Made by a program: the position numbers and the translations under genes. 41,626 nt of DNA, taken from positions 1 through 41,626 of IMG/VR virus record IMGVR_UViG_3300032242_002603; one strand, 5' to 3'. Source of the DNA: a virus. This document shows, in pieces, positions 24,697 to 32,246 of this stretch. Every line of letters starts with the position of its first letter. Position 1 is the first letter of the stretch. A model generated the notes under the pieces. It saw nothing but the letters and a program-made list of their open reading frames with translations. It was not told the origin of the DNA and searched no databases.

Positions 24697-24984
24697 ATGA
24701 AACACTACAAAGACAGCAACAACGAAGTTTTTGCCTACGAAGAGGACGGGTCGCAAGACCACCTCATCGGAGACAAGGTCTACATCACTGACGAAGAGGC
24801 CGACGATTTGAATGAGGCGAAGTACTTGCGGACATTAACCCAGTATGACTACGCTAAAAAACGACTGCTGGAGTACCCTCCAATGGTTGACTACATTGAC
24901 GGCGTGGTCAAGGGCAACCAAACACAGATTGACAAGTACATTGCCGACTGCTTGGCGGTCAAAGCCAAGTACCCCAAAACTTAA
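24697..24984 (+). CDS. Fibre-associated small protein
   Basis: I choose the ATG at 24697 (MKHYKDSNNEVFAYEEDGSQ, 95 aa) because GGAG at 24687-24690 is correctly spaced; an in-frame ATG at 24685 would have its own ribosome site missing. The N-terminus resembles short proteins encoded after fibre genes, with KxYKDxNNxVxAYE followed by a DEEAD.LN helix. The end (YPPMVDYIDGVVKGNQTQID onward) is a recurring phage segment that also occurs at the ends of fibre or assembly proteins. A role in fibre assembly is plausible from position only. Confidence 0.75.
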   Translation: MKHYKDSNNEVFAYEEDGSQDHLIGDKVYITDEEADDLNEAKYLRTLTQYDYAKKRLLEYPPMVDYIDGVVKGNQTQIDKYIADCLAVKAKYPKT

Positions 24985-24997
24985 TTAAAGATAGATC

Positions 24998-25150
24998 ATG
25001 GAAAAAATTGCCATCTCCACCAGCCTGCTGAACGCTGTGCTTGGCTACCTCGGTGACCGCCCCTACAAAGAGGTGTTCCAGTTGATTGAGGCCATCCAAA
25101 AAGAAGCCAAGCAGGCGGTTGAACCCGTTGTTGAAACTGCACCGGAGTAA
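24998..25150 (+). CDS. 50-aa conserved phage protein at the start of the lysis cassette
   Basis: This frame of 50 codons begins MEKIAISTSLLNAVLGYLGD and continues with a helix (RPYKEVFQLIEAIQKEAKQA) and an acidic Pro/Val end. A weak purine-rich stretch (AAAGATAG) lies upstream. The sequence pattern S..LLNA.L.YLG.RPY.EV..LI.AIQKEA is familiar from small phage proteins beside holin and endolysin genes. It fits exactly between neighbours with a 2-nt gap to the next start. No membrane segment is seen and its function is unknown. Confidence 0.75.
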   Translation: MEKIAISTSLLNAVLGYLGDRPYKEVFQLIEAIQKEAKQAVEPVVETAPE

Positions 25151-25152
25151 TC

Positions 25153-25374
25153 ATGGAGAACCAGCAGCTATTCAACATCGTCGTGGTGATTGCCGGGTTC
25201 TTGGCTGCCTACGTTGTGAATAACATGACCCGGCAGATTCAGAAGCTCGAAGACAAGGTCAACGCGCTGCCAACCACCTACGTCATCAAGGGCGACTACC
25301 GCGAGGACATTGCCGAGGTCAAAATCATTCTGAAGCAGATTTTTGACAAGCTGGATGCGAAGGCTGACAAATGA
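25153..25374 (+). CDS. Small single-membrane-span protein of the lysis region
   Basis: This 73-aa protein has one hydrophobic segment near the N-terminus (about residues 7-22, FNIVVVIAGFLAAYVV) followed by a charged helix likely to form coiled coil (NNMTRQIQKLEDKVNALP). A second helix (DIAEVKIILKQIFDKLDAKA) ends the protein. One transmembrane helix plus a coiled coil is the form of inner-membrane spanin subunits and of some accessory holins. No further motif allows a choice. The next gene begins immediately at its stop. Confidence 0.72.
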   Translation: MENQQLFNIVVVIAGFLAAYVVNNMTRQIQKLEDKVNALPTTYVIKGDYREDIAEVKIILKQIFDKLDAKADK

Positions 25375-25650
25375 ATGCGCTGGCTTGTACTCGTACTTGC
25401 CCTGTCGTTGGTGTACGGCGCGACGATAAAACGCGAGTGCAGCGTATCTGAGTTTGTGAACATTGGGTACTCCAACTATGACCCCAAAGAACGCGCAGAC
25501 AAGGTTTGGGGATGGCTGGAAGAGTCGGGGCCGGTATGCACCAAGGAGCAGCTCACGCTGCTCTACTCCAATCTGGGGAGCATATTGGGCAACGCGGACA
25601 GCATGAAGATTCGGGCAAGGATTGAACAGCTATACGAAAAGGCAAAGTGA
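25375..25650 (+). CDS. Small exported protein in the lysis cassette
   Basis: This 91-aa protein begins MRWLVLVLALSLVYGA, a short signal-peptide-like hydrophobic start. The rest has two cysteines (in KRECSVSEF and GPVCTKEQL) that could form a disulfide in the periplasm, and helical sequence to the end. No lipobox is evident, so it is not clearly an outer-membrane spanin lipoprotein. It directly abuts the previous stop and overlaps the next start in TGATG. A periplasmic lysis accessory role is possible; no homologue of known function is recognised. Confidence 0.72.
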   Translation: MRWLVLVLALSLVYGATIKRECSVSEFVNIGYSNYDPKERADKVWGWLEESGPVCTKEQLTLLYSNLGSILGNADSMKIRARIEQLYEKAK

Positions 25651-25904
25651 TGGACGCTAAAGACAAATTGATCTACATGGTGACCATGATGGTGACTGCT
25701 ACTTTGTGTTCCGTTGTTGTCGTGCTCATCGGTGCGCTTGTCCATGGCTTGTTTGTCAAGGAAGTGGACAACACCAAGATTTTTGAAATTATCGGCCCAG
25801 CATTCCAGACCATTGTCGGTGGACTCATCGGCTGGTTGTCTGGCTTGAAGGTCGGTAGCCACATGGACGAAATCAAAGCAGGAGAAACAAATGGAATGGC
25901 TTAA
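25650..25904 (+). CDS. Holin-like small membrane protein
   Basis: I choose the ATG at 25650, which overlaps the previous stop as TGATG, giving MDAKDKLIYMVTMMVTATLC (84 aa); an in-frame GTG three bases earlier is possible. There are two hydrophobic segments, about residues 8-34 and 46-66 (the latter includes FQTIVGGLIGWLSGL), with short charged tails. This fits a small phage holin or a related membrane protein. Because a second membrane protein follows, it may act as holin, antiholin or pinholin. Confidence 0.7.
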   Translation: MDAKDKLIYMVTMMVTATLCSVVVVLIGALVHGLFVKEVDNTKIFEIIGPAFQTIVGGLIGWLSGLKVGSHMDEIKAGETNGMA

Positions 25905-26388
25905 ACAACTCGCCCCAACGATTGCCATGGCACTTGGCGGCCCTCTTGCGGGAATGGCTGAATCTGTTATTGCCAAAGCCATCGGCTGCGAACCACACGA
26001 GGTGCAAGATGTCATTAGCACCGGCAAGCTAACTTCCGACCAAGTAGCAGCCATCCAGCTTGCCGAACTGGAGCTGAAGAAACAGGCCCAGTCCATGAAC
26101 CTTGACTTTGCCAAGCTCACCGTGGAAGACAGAAAATCTGCCCGCGATATGCAGATTGCAACCAAGTCCATGCTTGTGCCATCACTTGCAATCCTCATCG
26201 TCGGCGCATTCATCGGGGTGGTGATCGCAACGCTAGGTGGTTTTGCCGTTATTGATTCCGTATTGGCGGGCACTTTGATTGGCTACTTGTCTGCAAAAGC
26301 CGAGCAGGTAGTCAACTTCTATTTTGGCTCGTCTGCGGGCAGCAAGGAAAAAACCGAACTGCTTGCCAAGGCGGAGGCGATTAAATGA
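25891..26388 (+). CDS. Holin of the 3TM (GTA-type) class, putative
   Basis: This 165-aa protein starts 14 nt inside the preceding gene. It has a hydrophobic, glycine-rich N-terminus (LAPTIAMALGGPLAGMAESV) and a charged helix (AELELKKQAQSMNLDFAKLT), then two hydrophobic helices at about 113-136 and 140-160 (VPSLAILIVGAFIGVVIATL and VLAGTLIGYL). It ends with VVNFYFGSSAGSKEKT, a motif typical of 3TM holins of the gene-transfer-agent type. It lies immediately upstream of the muramidase with an ATGA overlap, the classical holin position. The pore would release the endolysin at the end of infection. Confidence 0.82.
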   Translation: MEWLKQLAPTIAMALGGPLAGMAESVIAKAIGCEPHEVQDVISTGKLTSDQVAAIQLAELELKKQAQSMNLDFAKLTVEDRKSARDMQIATKSMLVPSLAILIVGAFIGVVIATLGGFAVIDSVLAGTLIGYLSAKAEQVVNFYFGSSAGSKEKTELLAKAEAIK

Positions 26389-26909
26389 ACGTCAATTTCG
26401 ACATGTCTTTTGACCGAGTCATGCAGTCCGAGGGTGGCTACGTCTGGGACAAAGACGACGCTGGCGGCGAGACCAACCTCGGCGTAACGATCGGCGCTTG
26501 GGGTGCCTATCTTGGCCGCGCCATCCAACCGGGTGAGATGGCCAAGTTGACCAAGTCCGACGTAAAACCTTTCTACAAGGTCATGTACTGGGACAAGGTC
26601 AAGGGCGATAACCTGCCCGCAGGCGTCGATTACGCCGTTTTTGACTTCGCGGTGAACGCTGGCACAGCCCGCGCTGCAAAATTTCTTCAGCGGTCTGTAG
26701 GCGCTGTGGACGATGGTGTAATTGGCAGCGGAACGCTAGGGCTGATAACCAAGGCTGATCCTGCCAAATTGCTTGAAAATTTTACCGACCAAAAACAGCG
26801 GTTTTATAATGGGCTCGCTGCCAATAACCCCTCTCAGCAAAAATTCCTAAAAGGCTGGCTAGCTCGCGTAGATCGTGTGCAAGACACCGCCGAATCAATG
26901 CTGGCCTAA
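26385..26909 (+). CDS. Endolysin, glycoside hydrolase family 108
   Basis: This 174-aa protein is the normal length for GH108 muramidases. The N-terminal FDRVMQSEGGYVWDKDDAGG holds the family signature: catalytic glutamate E16 in SEGGY, followed by DDAGGETNLGVT at 24-35. The second half (about 85-170) has VDYAVFDFAVNAGTARAAKF and LQRSVGAVDDGVIGSGTL, matching the PG_binding_3-type C-terminal domain that accompanies this family. It cuts the beta-1,4 bond of peptidoglycan. No signal peptide is present, so release depends on the holin encoded just upstream with an ATGA overlap. Confidence 0.95.
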   Translation: MNVNFDMSFDRVMQSEGGYVWDKDDAGGETNLGVTIGAWGAYLGRAIQPGEMAKLTKSDVKPFYKVMYWDKVKGDNLPAGVDYAVFDFAVNAGTARAAKFLQRSVGAVDDGVIGSGTLGLITKADPAKLLENFTDQKQRFYNGLAANNPSQQKFLKGWLARVDRVQDTAESMLA

Positions 26910-26918
26910 GGATCGAAA

Positions 26919-27560
26919 ATGACAACACCTTCGTACGTTCTAACCTATGATAATTTGGTCAGCCTCGTGCTCCAGTATCTGGAGCGGAACGACACAGCTG
27001 TTGTAAACTTCATACCCACTGCCATTACACTGGCAGAGTTTGAAATCGCCGAGAACATCAAAACACTCGGCCAGATGATCGTTGCGAATGGAAACATGAC
27101 TGCCGGAAACCCGGTCATTCAGAAACCCGCTCGGTGGCGCAAAACTGTCTCAATGACGCTAACTGATAGCTCCGGGGCAACACAGCCCGTTCTGCTGCGG
27201 AAATTAGAGTACTTGCGCAACTATTGGCCGAACAATAGTTCGACCGACACCCCACAATTTTACGCCGATTATGATTATGATAATTGGTACATCGCGCCAA
27301 CACCAAGCAGTAATTTTGCGTTTCAGACGCTTTGCTATACGCGCTTGGAGCCGCTTTCTTCGACCAACCAGACCAACTGGCTCACGCAAAACGCACCGAA
27401 TGTCATGCTTTTTGGCACCCTGAAACAAACAGCGCCTTTTTTGAAAGACGATGCGCGTCTGGCAGTTTGGGGGCAGATGTTCGACACTGCGTTGGCTGCT
27501 TTGAAGGTGGAAGACACACTGCGGATTGGTGACCGTCAGACTGTTGTCCAGGATTCTTAA
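26919..27560 (+). CDS. Phage adaptor protein (SU10 type)
   Basis: This 213-aa protein has a good ribosome site (AAGGA). The N-terminal half is helical (YDNLVSLVLQYLERNDTAVV, FIPTAITLAEFEIAENIKTL). A beta segment follows (WRKTVSMTLTDSSGATQPVL, then PQFYADYDYDNWYIAPTPSS), and the C-terminus is helical (DDARLAVWGQMFDTALAALK). This order is typical of SU10-like phage adaptor proteins that bind the portal and carry the tail nozzle. It is followed by a fibre-like protein and a gp10-like hub, which agrees. The window thus has two adaptor-class proteins, this one and the one at 19623. Confidence 0.82.
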   Translation: MTTPSYVLTYDNLVSLVLQYLERNDTAVVNFIPTAITLAEFEIAENIKTLGQMIVANGNMTAGNPVIQKPARWRKTVSMTLTDSSGATQPVLLRKLEYLRNYWPNNSSTDTPQFYADYDYDNWYIAPTPSSNFAFQTLCYTRLEPLSSTNQTNWLTQNAPNVMLFGTLKQTAPFLKDDARLAVWGQMFDTALAALKVEDTLRIGDRQTVVQDS

Positions 27561-27562
27561 TC

Positions 27563-28807
27563 ATGACCACCTATGTTAACCCTTTCACTGGTCAGACGAT
27601 TAACCCGTCTGCGATCAGCTACGAATACCTGAGCATAACGGCCAATACAACGCTGTATTGGCCTATAAACGGCAACACGAGCTCCAATACACCCTCAAGC
27701 AACATAATCGAAGTAACAACGACGACCTATTCAGGTCTGTCTTTGGCACTGCCCGATGCAACGCAGGTTTCCACCGGGCAGGCGATCCTGATCCGGAATG
27801 TGGGATCTTTGTCTTTTTCAATTACCAATAATTCTGGCGGCGCGATTGTATCAGCTAGCTCGGGAATTGCGTACTACGTCTACCTTACCGACAACACCAC
27901 AGCAGCTGGCGTTTGGTCGACGGTTACTTTCGGCGCTGGTACTTCCGCAGCTAACGCTGCCACTCTTGCAGGATATGGTTTAACGGCTGTAGGCGCAACG
28001 CTCAACCAGACCTACACGGTAACCAATTACTACGCCTCTGCGACCATTCCAATCACTGTACAGGCCAAGTTTGTCGTCTACAATGGAGGTGCTGGCACTT
28101 TCACGCTGCCTTCTGCCGCAACTGCGGGTGCAAGTTGGTTCGTTATGATCCGGAACAATGGCACGGGTATTCTGACTCTGACCCCTGCAGGGTCGGATCT
28201 TATCGATGGGAATGCGACTCAACAGTTGCAGCTAACCGAGTCGCTGGTTCTAGTTTCGACAGGCTCTGGCTGGAATACTTTTGCATATGGGCGGTCAAAC
28301 TCTTTCGCCTACACACAGCTTTCTTTAGCGGTGACGGGCGGTACTACCACCCTTACCTCGGCGCAGGGGGCGAATACGATCCAGACTTACACAGGTGCGT
28401 TGACGAGCAACCAGATTATTGTCGTGCCTTCTACAGTGCAGCTTTACACTGTAACGAACAACACAACAGGCTCGTATACCCTTACAGTTAAGACCTCAGC
28501 TGTAAGTGGCGCAACTGTAACTGTTTCTCAAGGGAACTCGCTCGTCCTTATCTGCGATGGTACGAATGTTTACAATGCAGCTTCTGGGTCTTCTAGCTCG
28601 ATTACCTCTTTGACGCTTGGTAATGGTTCTCTTGCAGTTCCTTCGTTGAAATTTTCTGGCGACACGACTTCTGGTCTATACCTTGTCAGCACAAATCAGG
28701 TCGGGCTTGTAGTTAACAATGTTCAGCTCGGCTACTACAATGCTTCTGGAATCACCATAAACGGCACCGGCACATTCACCAGTGGTGTTTTAGGGGGTAC
28801 GTTCTAG
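27563..28807 (+). CDS. Fibre-like or tail-associated beta-rich protein
   Basis: This 414-aa protein begins MTTYVNPFTGQTINPSAISY, a start I recognise from phage virion proteins encoded near the hub. It is composed of beta strands with repeated patterns such as ITNNSGGAIVSAS and YTVTNNTTGSYTLTVKTS, in a Thr/Ser/Asn-rich background with few charges. The C-terminal LKFSGDTTSGLYLVSTNQVG onward is a common fibre ending, and the last residues GVLGGTF resemble the GITGGTF end of the fibre at 21056. It lies between adaptor and hub genes. A tail-spike, fibre or nozzle-associated role is likely. Confidence 0.75.
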   Translation: MTTYVNPFTGQTINPSAISYEYLSITANTTLYWPINGNTSSNTPSSNIIEVTTTTYSGLSLALPDATQVSTGQAILIRNVGSLSFSITNNSGGAIVSASSGIAYYVYLTDNTTAAGVWSTVTFGAGTSAANAATLAGYGLTAVGATLNQTYTVTNYYASATIPITVQAKFVVYNGGAGTFTLPSAATAGASWFVMIRNNGTGILTLTPAGSDLIDGNATQQLQLTESLVLVSTGSGWNTFAYGRSNSFAYTQLSLAVTGGTTTLTSAQGANTIQTYTGALTSNQIIVVPSTVQLYTVTNNTTGSYTLTVKTSAVSGATVTVSQGNSLVLICDGTNVYNAASGSSSSITSLTLGNGSLAVPSLKFSGDTTSGLYLVSTNQVGLVVNNVQLGYYNASGITINGTGTFTSGVLGGTF

Positions 28808-30561
28808 TGACTTCTGCTGTAATCTCGCTATCCATAAAACCCGGAATCCAGCGGGATGGCACACTTTTCGACGCGCCTAACTATGTAGACGGGTATTGGG
28901 TACGGTTTCAGCGCGGTCGTCCGCGTAAGGTTGGCGGCTACAACGCCATTTTCCTAAATGCTTCTGAGATTAGCCGTGGCATGGTGATGCAGTCTCAGCA
29001 AGGGCTGAATTACGTCTACTCAGGATCTGCCAATTATCTGCAACAATGGCAGACGGCGAATACAGATGGCGTTGGCTCTGGTCCTGTCAACATCAGCATG
29101 TCGAACTTTACAGCGAGTGCTAATAACCTTTGGCAGTTTGACGTTGGTTACAACTCTTCTGTTTCAGGTCTGCAAGTTGTTGCGCACCCAGGTCAAAATT
29201 TGCAATACATCGACAGCACTGTTAACACTCCGGTGCTGTCTGGTAGTTTCCCGGGCGGTTCGCTCTCGAAAGTCGGCGTCTTTACCGCTACTGGGACGAT
29301 AGCTAGTACGACTTTTACGATCTCCAGTGCAAATTATTTGATAAGTGCTGGGCAGTCTGTCTCTGGGGGCGGACTCGCTGCAGGGACGACTGTCGTTAGC
29401 TCTGTTGTGGCTGGTTCAACCACCACCGTCACCCTTTCAAATTCTGGCACTTCTGGTGCACAGACCCTTACATTCGACAACAACATCTCGGTTTCTGGCG
29501 GCGCTTGCATGATTTACCCGTATTTGTTCGTTTACGGGAACAATGGGTTGATTCAGAACTGCAGCGCGGGAAATTTTGCCAATTGGGTCGGGGCAGATGC
29601 GAATGCAAACAATGTCTCTTCGACTAAAGTCGTAAAAGGGATTGCTCTGCGGGGTGGAACGACTTCGCCCGCTGGCCTTTTTTGGTCACTCGATCAGCTC
29701 ACTCGTGTTTCCTACGCCCCGACAACTGTCGGGAGTTCTACACTCTATTGGCGATACGACATCATTTCGACCCAAACTTCGATAATGTCGTCGCAGTGCG
29801 TCATCGAATACGATGGGTTGATTTATTGGGTTGCTGTGGATCGGTTCATGGTTTACAACGGTGTCGTGCAAGAAATTCCCAATCCACAGAACATGAATTT
29901 CTTTTTCGACAATCTGAATTATGCACAGCGCCAAAAAGTCTGGGCGACAAAAGTCCCCCGGTGGGGCGAGATTTGGTGGTTTTACCCAGCGGGGAATTCG
30001 ACTGAATGCAACAATGCGATCGTTTACAATGTCCGGGAGCAGACTTGGTACGATGCCGGGTTCGCTCCCGGTGCTGCGCGGTCTGCGGGTGTGTTTTCGG
30101 AAGTTTTTCGTTTTCCGATCTGGGCTGGAAATGTTGCAAATACGAACAATAATTACACCCTTTGGCAGCACGAAACAGGAACGAATCAGGTTTACCTAAC
30201 GACAGTCGACTCTGTCCAGTCTTACATCGAGACGAACAACATTGGTTGGGTTACCGGCGGTCCAGGTGTAAACAGCCTCGAAGGGGCGAATCGCTGGATT
30301 CGGCTGGAGCGGATGGAGCCTGACTTTGTGCAGTCTGGAGATATGACCCTGACTGTCACCGGGAAAGGCTATGCAGATGATGTCGACGTGCCTTCTGACC
30401 CTTATACTTTCAGCCCGACGACCCTTAAAGTTGATATGCGCGAGCAGCGGCGTGAAATGCGTTTGCGTTTTGAGTCGAACACGTTCAATGGCAACTACGA
30501 GATGGGTAAAATATTGCTAAGTGTAAGTACCGGAGACGAACGCAGCACAGGTAACCCATGA
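28807..30561 (+). CDS. P22 gp10-like tail hub / DNA stabilisation protein
   Basis: The start is GTG at 28807, sharing one base with the previous TAG. The 584-aa product begins ISLSIKPGIQRDGTLFDAPN, then YVDGYWVRFQRGRPRKVGGY, the characteristic opening of hub proteins related to P22 gp10 and T7 nozzle proteins. A beta insertion at about 158-222 (GTIASTTFTISSANY, then GLAAGTTVVSSVVAGSTTTV) resembles the module in the protein at 14041. Later blocks (SQCVIEYDGLIYWVAVDRFM and KVPRWGEIWWFYPAGN, then YNVREQTWYD) are repeated beta-propeller blades. The hub plugs the head and carries the fibres. Confidence 0.9.
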   Translation: MTSAVISLSIKPGIQRDGTLFDAPNYVDGYWVRFQRGRPRKVGGYNAIFLNASEISRGMVMQSQQGLNYVYSGSANYLQQWQTANTDGVGSGPVNISMSNFTASANNLWQFDVGYNSSVSGLQVVAHPGQNLQYIDSTVNTPVLSGSFPGGSLSKVGVFTATGTIASTTFTISSANYLISAGQSVSGGGLAAGTTVVSSVVAGSTTTVTLSNSGTSGAQTLTFDNNISVSGGACMIYPYLFVYGNNGLIQNCSAGNFANWVGADANANNVSSTKVVKGIALRGGTTSPAGLFWSLDQLTRVSYAPTTVGSSTLYWRYDIISTQTSIMSSQCVIEYDGLIYWVAVDRFMVYNGVVQEIPNPQNMNFFFDNLNYAQRQKVWATKVPRWGEIWWFYPAGNSTECNNAIVYNVREQTWYDAGFAPGAARSAGVFSEVFRFPIWAGNVANTNNNYTLWQHETGTNQVYLTTVDSVQSYIETNNIGWVTGGPGVNSLEGANRWIRLERMEPDFVQSGDMTLTVTGKGYADDVDVPSDPYTFSPTTLKVDMREQRREMRLRFESNTFNGNYEMGKILLSVSTGDERSTGNP

Positions 30562-30791
30562 TAACGTACGACCCTCGCAACATGACATGGGACAACTGGT
30601 GCGCTCGTATGGCGGAATTGTTTGCGGCGCAACAACTTGGGACTGTGCCTGAAGAGCGCTGGCAAGAATGGGCATCTGGGATGCAGGGGATTGGTTACTT
30701 TGTCAATTCTGCAGTTCCTGATCCGCGTGGTTTTCGTTCTTGGCAAGATTGGGCAGCACAAATGGTTGGCATCATGTCGATAGGAAACTGA
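30558..30791 (+). CDS. Small Trp-rich conserved phage protein
   Basis: This 77-aa protein starts in an ATGA overlap with the hub gene. It has two similar Trp-rich blocks: MTWDNWCARMAELFAAQQLG near the N-terminus and FRSWQDWAAQMVGIM near the C-terminus. This suggests an internal duplication with a [ST]W[DQ][DN]W...M signature. The arrangement hub, small Trp-rich protein, next gene occurs in related environmental podoviruses as far as I recall. No function is known. Confidence 0.75.
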   Translation: MITYDPRNMTWDNWCARMAELFAAQQLGTVPEERWQEWASGMQGIGYFVNSAVPDPRGFRSWQDWAAQMVGIMSIGN

Positions 30792-30792
30792 A

Positions 30793-31197
30793 ATGACAGC
30801 TGTAAAAAAGATCATGGGGATAATCGAGCGCGATTACGCCAAAAACCATCAGGGTCGTGAATACGACTTAGACACTGTCAAGCAGGCTTTCTTGAAATAC
30901 ATCCATGGAAATCACAAATACATTGTCGAAGGTGATACACTTTTCGTTGCTAAAGAACAATCACCGGGTGTTGTAGAATTCCATGCATTCAACGGCGGCG
31001 ATGCAGCTGAACTAATCCGCAACACCAACAAAATGCTGCACGAATTGCCAAAGCAATTCGATACAGCCGTCACGTATTACGACGACCCAAGGCTAAACCA
31101 ATACGCTAATTACTCGAAATATCCTGCCACAGTGCAGCAGGTAAATGGCGGCGTGGATCGCACGTACGAAATGCGTTTCGACCTTCGGAGCAAATAA
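30793..31197 (+). CDS. Uncharacterised 134-aa protein
   Basis: This protein follows AGGAAA at good spacing and ends overlapping the next ATG by one base (TAATG). It has an N-terminal helix (YDLDTVKQAFLKYI), a beta region with YIVEGDTLFVAKEQSPGVVE and FHAFNGGDAAELIRNTNKML, and a C-terminal VDRTYEMRFDLRSK strand. The alternation of strands and a long helix recalls small acyltransferase-like (GNAT) folds seen in some phage tail modules, but no acetyl-CoA loop is evident. I do not assign a function. Confidence 0.7.
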   Translation: MTAVKKIMGIIERDYAKNHQGREYDLDTVKQAFLKYIHGNHKYIVEGDTLFVAKEQSPGVVEFHAFNGGDAAELIRNTNKMLHELPKQFDTAVTYYDDPRLNQYANYSKYPATVQQVNGGVDRTYEMRFDLRSK

Positions 31198-32243
31198 TGG
31201 GCGCAGTAAGTCAAGTTTTCCAAGCTGTCAGCGACACAGTCCAGCACGTTAGTGATGTCGTGTCGAATGATCCCGTTGCAAAAGCGGCGGCACTCGCCGG
31301 GGCTGCTTATTTGACTGCTGGTCTGATTAACCCTGCAGACGCCGCTGCTCTCGGCGGCGCTGATGTCGGTGCAGCTGATCTCGCTACTTCGATAGCACAG
31401 GGCGGTGCAGGTGATGCGGCTGCTTCATTCGGAGGAAGTGGTAGCCTTTATGATGCAGCGGCGAGTCCGCTGGCTTCGGGTTATGGTGGAGAAACTTCAG
31501 CGGTGGCTTTAGGCAATCAAGCAGTTGCATCGGGTATGGCTCCCGGCGCTTTAGGCGCAAGCATGGCGGCTGAGGGTGCATTGTCGCCTGCAGAATTGGC
31601 AGCTGCGCAGGGTGTGGTAACTGAAGGCTCTGCGCTTTCTGGCTTAGCCTCTGCAGGGAACACTGCTGCATTGTCGGATGCACTCGCCAAGTCTCTCACC
31701 TCTCAAGGCGGTGGTAATTACCAGCAGTTGATAAACACGGCAAAAAGCTCTCTGAATCCAACAGACTCAGGCCAAAATCCTGGCGGTTTTTTGAATGGTG
31801 CGCTTATGGCGGCAGCGCCTTTGTACAATCAAGGTGATTCTCTCCTGAAAGAATTGCCTAAGTTGTACCCACAGATGGAAAATGCGCATGCACCTACTGT
31901 CGCTGCTTTGACAGGTGTGCAAAAAGGCGCGCAGCCGGTAATACCTCAACGATACAAAGACGGCGGACTGTCTCATCACGTCCCCGAGTTTATCACTGGT
32001 GCTACCGGACACTACGTGAAAGGTCGTGGCGACGGGCAATCCGACGACATCCCGGCGATGCTTGCAGATGGCGAATACGTGTTCGACGCCGATACTGTCG
32101 CTGCACTGGGCAACGGGTCTTCGGATGCGGGTGCTAAGCGTTTAGACGAAATGCGAGAACGCATTCGTAAACACAAACGCTCCGCTCCTATACACAAAAT
32201 CCCTCCAAAGGCTAAGTCGCCTTTAGAATACCTCAAAGGATAA
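31197..32243 (+). CDS. Ala/Gly-rich virion protein with C-terminal GRGDGQSD domain
   Basis: This 348-aa protein has an N-terminal 200 residues extremely rich in Ala, Gly and Ser (AAALAGAAYLTAGLINPADA and similar), low in charge and possibly membrane-active. The C-terminal part has YKDGG at 253-257, followed by GRGDGQSDDIPAMLADGEYV, then FDADTVAALGNGSSDAGAKR and a basic tail (RERIRKHKRS). The GDGQSD.IPA.L.DGE[YF]V pattern is a widespread domain in phage tail and internal proteins with no firm function. Together with its position after the hub, this fits a protein ejected with the DNA. Confidence 0.78.
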   Translation: MGAVSQVFQAVSDTVQHVSDVVSNDPVAKAAALAGAAYLTAGLINPADAAALGGADVGAADLATSIAQGGAGDAAASFGGSGSLYDAAASPLASGYGGETSAVALGNQAVASGMAPGALGASMAAEGALSPAELAAAQGVVTEGSALSGLASAGNTAALSDALAKSLTSQGGGNYQQLINTAKSSLNPTDSGQNPGGFLNGALMAAAPLYNQGDSLLKELPKLYPQMENAHAPTVAALTGVQKGAQPVIPQRYKDGGLSHHVPEFITGATGHYVKGRGDGQSDDIPAMLADGEYVFDADTVAALGNGSSDAGAKRLDEMRERIRKHKRSAPIHKIPPKAKSPLEYLKG

Positions 32244-32246
32244 ATC

